Below the pieces are notes generated by a model. That model had not been told where the DNA came from, did not search any database, and was given only the letters and a program-made list of their open reading frames with translations. Positions 59,601-64,000 of a stretch of DNA of 64,000 bases are shown here, in pieces (the first letter of the stretch is position 1; each line of letters opens with the position of its first letter). The translations under genes were made by a program, and so were the position numbers. This stretch comes from Serripes groenlandicus. Taxonomy: Eukaryota > Mollusca > Bivalvia > Cardiida > Cardiidae. Location of the stretch: positions 483,108-547,107 of the forward strand of contig JASEVX010000131.1 in NCBI GenBank assembly GCA_031761405.1. The letters are read 5' to 3'.

Positions 59601-62600
59601 CTGCTTTCAGGGGTCGTTTTGTTTGTATTGTTGGGTGTTTTAGGCCGTTTTCCACATCATTCTCGTCATACCACCCCGTCAGTTCACACACTCGTGATCC
59701 CTGGGTGAATCAACCCAGCTATGCAATAGACATGAACACAGTGTGGCAAGAGAAGCAATTGCCCGCCATGCTTTAAAATGTCGTTTTGTTTGCACATACT
59801 CATGTTTTCTGAGTGATTCTACCCAGCTAGGCAATAGGACTGAAAACAGTGTGGTAAGAGGAGGAGCCACTGCTCATCATGTCTTCAAAGGTCGTTTTGA
59901 TTGCGTTGTTGAGTGTTTTACGCCGTTTTCTACATCATATATGTCAAATCGCACGCACTGTTCACATACCCATGCGTCCTGGGTGATTCAACCCAGCTTT
60001 GCGTTAGGACTGAAAACAGTGTGGAAAGAGGAGCCATTGCTAATCATGATTTCAAAGGTCGCTTTGTTTGTATTGTTGGGTGTTTTACGCCGTTTTCAAC
60101 ATCATATATGTCAAATCACACGCACTGTTCACATATTCATGCGTCCTGGGTGATTCAACCCAGCTACTCAATCGTACTGAACACACTGTGACAAAGGGAG
60201 CAATTGCCCGCCCTGCTTTCAGAGGTCGTTTTGTTTGTATTGTTGGGTGTTTTGGGCCGATTTCCACATCATTCAAGTCATACCACCCCGTCAGTTCACA
60301 CACTCGTGATCCCTGGGTGAATCAACCCAGCTATGCAATAGACCTGAACACATTGTGGCAAGAGAAGCAATTGCCCGCCATGCTCTAAAATGTCGTTTTG
60401 TTTGCATTGTATGGGTTTTGATCTTGGAAGCGAGTTGTTGCTGTGGCATAAAATAGCTGCATGTGGGAAAGGGTTAGTATCTGTTCACGGGTCTTCGCAC
60501 CTCTGCAGGCCAAATCCCTTTCGGCGGTACAGTGAACGATTTTCCCATAACCCCGTTCCCACATGCATACACTCCATATAAATGAACTATCGAAAACACT
60601 GTGATAAAAACAGCCATTGCTCATCATGTTGTCAAAGGTCGTTTTGCTTGCATTGTTGGGGTTTTAGGCCGTTTTCAACAGCATGTATGCCCAATCGCCA
60701 TCACAGTGCACATACTCGTGTTTTTTGGGTGATTCTACACAGCTAGGCAATAGGACTGAAATCAGTGTGGTAAGAGGACCCATTGCTTATCATGTTTTCA
60801 AAGGTCGTCTTGAAAGCGTTGTTGGTTGTTTTAGGCCGTTTTCAACAGCATTTATGTTAAATACCCCTCACTGCTCACACACACATGCTTCCTGGGTGAA
60901 TCAACCAATCTACGCGATAAGACTGAAAACAGTGTGGTATAAGGAGCAATTGCTCATCATGTTTTCAACGGTCGTTTTGAGTGCACTGTACGGAGTTTTA
61001 GGCCGTTTTCAACAGCATTTATGTCCAATCACTCTCACAGTTCACAAACTCATGGGCCCTGGGAGAATCAACCCAGCTATGCGTTAGGACTGAAGACAGT
61101 GTAGAAAGCTGAGCCATTGCTAATCATGATTTCAAAGTTCGTTTTGTTTGTATTGTTGGGTGTTTTACGCCGGTTTCAACATCATATATGTCAAATCACC
61201 CGCACTGTTCACATACTCATGCGTCCTGGGTAATTCAATCCAGCTACTCAATATTACTGACACACTGTGACAAAGGGAGCAATTGCCCGCCCTGCTTTCA
61301 GGGGTCGTTTTGTTTGTATTGTTGGGTGTTTTAGGCCGTTTTCCACATCATTCTCGTCATACCACCCCGTCAGTTCACACACTCGTGATCCCTGGGTGAA
61401 TCAACCCAGCTATGCAATAGACATGAACACAGTGTGGCAAGAGAAGCAATTGCCCGCCATGCTTTAAAATGTCGTTTTGTTTGCACATACTCATGTTTTC
61501 TGAGTGATTCTACCCAGCTAGGCAATAGGACTGAAAACAGTGTGGTAAGAGGAGGAGCCACTGCTCATCATGTCTTCAAAGGTCGTTTTGATTGCGTTGT
61601 TGAGTGTTTTACGCCGTTTTCTACATCATATATGTCAAATCGCACGCACTGTTCACATACCCATGCGTCCTGGGTGATTCAACCCAGCTATGCGTTAGGA
61701 CTGAAAACAGTGTGGAAAGAGGAGCCATTGCTAATCATGATTTCAAAGGTCGCTTTGTTTGTATTGTTGGGTGTTTTACGCCGTTTTCAACATCATATAT
61801 GTCAAATCACACGCACTGTTCACATATTCATGCGTCCTGGGTGATTCAACCCAGCTACTCAATCGTACTGAACACACTGTGACAAAGGGAGCAATTGCCC
61901 GCCCTGCTTTCAGAGGTCGTTTTGTTTGTATTGTTGGGTGTTTTGGGCCGATTTCCACATCATTCAAGTCATACCACCCCGTCAGTTCACACACTCGTGA
62001 TCCCTGGGTGAATCAACCCAGCTATGCAATAGACCTGAACACATTGTGGCAAGAGAAGCAATTGCCCGCCATGCTCTAAAATGTCGTTTTGTTTGCATTG
62101 TATGGGTTTTGATCTTGGAAGCGAGTTGTTGCTGTGGCATAAAATAGCTGCATGTGGGAAAGGGTTAGTATCTGTTCACGGGTCTTCGCACCTCTGCAGG
62201 CCAAATCCCTTTCGGCGGTACAGTGAACGATTTTCCCATAACCCCGTTCCCACATGCATACACTCCATATAAATGAACTATCGAAAACACTGTGATAAAA
62301 ACAGCCATTGCTCATCATGTTTTCAAAGGTCGTTTTGCTTGCATTGTTGGGGTTTTAGGCCGTTTTCAACAGCATGTATGCCCAATCGCCATCACAGTGC
62401 ACATACTCGTGTTTTTTGGGTGATTCTACACAGCTAGGCAATAGGACTGAAATCAGTGTGGTAAGAGGACCCATTGCTTATCATGTTTTCAAAGGTCGTC
62501 TTGAAAGCGTTGTTGGTTGTTTTAGGCCGTTTTCAACAGCATTTATGTTAAATACCCCTCACTGCTCACACACACATGCTTCCTGGGTGAATCAACCAAT

Positions 62601-63775
62601 CTACGCGATAAGACTGAAAACAGTGTGGTATAAGGAGCAATTGCTCATCATGTTTTCAACGGTCGTTTTGAGTGCACTGTACGGAGTTTTAGGCCGTTTT
62701 CAACAGCATTTATGTCCAATCACTCTCACAGTTCACAAACTCATGGGACCTGGGAGAATCAACCCAGCTATGCGTTAGGACTGAAGACAGTGTAGAAAGC
62801 TGAGCCATTGCTAATCATGATTTCAAAGTTCGTTTTGTTTGTATTGTTGGGTGTTTTACGCCGGTTTCAACATCATATATGTCAAATCACCCGCACTGTT
62901 CACATACTCATGCGTCCTGGGTAATTCAATCCAGCTACTCAATAGTACTGACACACTGTGACAAAGGGAGCAATTGCCCGCCCTGCTTTCAGGGGTCGTT
63001 TTGTTTGTATTGTTGGGTGTTTTAGGCCGTTTTCCACATCATTCTCGTCATACCACCCCGTCAGTTCACACACTCGTGATCCCTGGGTGAATCAACCCAG
63101 CTATGCAATAGACATGAACACAGTGTGGCAAGAGAAGCAATTGCCCGCCATGCTTTAAAATGTCGTTTTGTTTGCACATACTCATGTTTTCTGAGTGATT
63201 CTACCCAGCTAGGCAATAGGACTGAAAACAGTGTGGTAAGAGGAGGAGCCACTGCTCATCATGTCTTCAAAGGTCGTTTTGATTGCGTTGTTGAGTGTTT
63301 TACGCCGTTTTCTACATCATATATGTCAAATCGCACGCACCTGTTCACATACCCATGCGTCCTGGGTGATTCAACCCAGCTATGCGTTAGGACTGAAAAC
63401 AGTGTGGAAAGAGGAGCCATTGCTAATCATAATTTCAAAGGTCGCTTTGTTTGTATTGTTGGGTGTTTTACGCCGTTTTCAACATCATATATGTCAAATC
63501 ACACGCACTGTTCACATATTCATGCGTCCTGGGTGATTCAACCCAGCTACTCAATCGTACTGAACACACTGTGACAAAGGGAGCAATTGCCCGCCCTGCT
63601 TTCAGAGGTCGTTTTGTTTGTATTGTTGGGTGTTTTAGGCCGATTTCCACATCATTCAAGTCATACCACCCCGTCAGTTCACACACTCGTGATCCCTGGG
63701 TGAATCAACCCAGCTATGCAATAGACCTGAACACATTGTGGCAAGAGAAGCAATTGCCCGCCATGCTCTAAAATG
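53628..63775 (+). repeat. HOR units 17-22, two A-B-D type triplets
   Basis: Units 17-18-19 and 20-21-22 run A, B, third type. Both third-position units have the ttttaggccgatttcc form. Unit 17 has a local change (gggtattgttttg for ggggtcgttttg, one extra base near 54538) and aggtcctttt near 53872. Unit 22 has one extra c near 63341 that fuses two short frames. Confidence 0.88.
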
Positions 63776-64000
63776 TCGTTTTGTTTGCATTGTATGGGTT
63801 TTGATCTTGGAAGCGAGTTGTTGCTGTGGCATAAAATAGCTGCATGTGGGAAAGGGTTAGTATCTGTTCACGGGTCTTCGCACCTCTGCAGGCCAAATCC
63901 CTTTCGGCGGTACAGTGAACGATTTTCCCATAACCCCGTTCCCACATGCATACACTCCATATAAATGAACTATCGAAAACACTGTGATAAAAACAGCCAT
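63776..64000 (+). repeat. HOR unit 23, cut by the window end
   Basis: The unit begins normally and ends inside the enlarged first monomer, just after the inverted repeat, so the array continues beyond the window. Confidence 0.95.

Larger units (their letters stand above)
24951..64000 (+). repeat. Satellite DNA array (SINE-derived ~167-bp monomers), continues past the window
   Basis: The whole stretch is head-to-tail copies of a monomer marked by ggtcgttttg, then ttttaggccgttttcaaca or ttttacgccg, cagttcac, cctgggtgaatcaa, an 'acagtgtgg' block and gagccattgctcatcatg. Monomers are 166-168 bp. From 26572 they are organised into a 1691-bp higher-order repeat. The array has no interruption by other elements in 39 kb. 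The small open frames repeated every 1691 bp in several phases are by-products: monomers differ in frame, frames overlap, and no domain is seen. A centromeric or heterochromatic role is possible but cannot be shown from sequence alone. Confidence 0.97.

Noticed and set aside
24977..64000. More than a hundred repeated small open frames (63-149 codons) on both strands of the array, identical between units
   Set aside because: They recur because the DNA recurs every 1691 bp. They overlap in several frames and on both strands, lack domains, and 167 bp is not a multiple of three. Their conservation needs no protein-level selection.
24951..64000. CRISPR-like array (regular repeats)
   Set aside because: There are no short repeats separated by unique spacers. 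The whole 167-bp monomer is repeated, and the context is an animal genome.
24951..64000. CENP-B box in the monomer or foreign segment
   Set aside because: I looked for TTCGnnnnAnnCGGG on the plus strand. Segments such as ttcgcacctctgcagg and tttcggcggtacag do not fit the core positions.

Overview
The window looks like repeat-rich, gene-poor nuclear DNA of an animal, most likely a bivalve or other mollusc. The evidence is the AT-rich sequence without dense genes, several tRNA-headed SINE families sharing one 3' domain (gttttacgccgctttcaaca in its reverse-complement form), a decayed non-LTR retrotransposon, and a short element with tandem ~169-bp core repeats that recalls bivalve 'pearl'-type elements. 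No bacterial, viral or CRISPR feature is seen. No complete protein-coding gene is visible. The only plausible host coding sequence is one candidate first exon at 6389-6511 on the minus strand.

Layout. 1-1046 holds no gene. A complete SINE with 10-bp target-site duplications lies at 1057-1278. A second SINE tail (1331-1354) is split by a 1.26-kb element with short inverted ends and four to five 169-bp core repeats (1355-2611). The SINE tail resumes at 2612, exactly where a ~71-copy, 37-bp minisatellite (2612-5240) begins. 5240-24550 is intron-like or intergenic DNA. It holds many old SINE copies of three families, small tandem repeats, an unrelated 37-bp minisatellite (7480-8330) and a dead LINE (14530-17320, minus strand) with four recognisable ORF2 pieces, stops and frameshifts. 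At 24553-24950 three copies of an AACAG-tailed repeat lead to a sharp boundary.

From 24951 to the end (39 kb, continuing past the window) everything is one satellite array. Its basic monomer is 166-168 bp. From 26572 on, ten monomers form a 1691-bp higher-order repeat (HOR): eight of 166-167 bp, one shortened to 111 bp and one enlarged to 246 bp by a foreign segment carrying an inverted repeat. 22 complete units plus a partial one are present, and only two depart from 1691 bp (both 1692). Diagnostic single-base variants show that units 4-13 and 17-22 are built from alternating A and B unit types, a second-level repeat of ~3382 bp. The outermost ten monomers (24972-26571) are a diverged edge lacking the foreign insert.

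The central finding is that the satellite monomer aligns without gaps over 69 bp to the 3' half of the local SINE (53 of 69 identical by hand count for two different monomers), with further similarity beyond. The satellite therefore appears to be SINE-derived. The 37-bp minisatellite also appears to start from the same SINE domain. One SINE 3' domain may thus have seeded two independent tandem arrays within 25 kb. The many small ORFs in the array are repeated by-products of the satellite, not genes.
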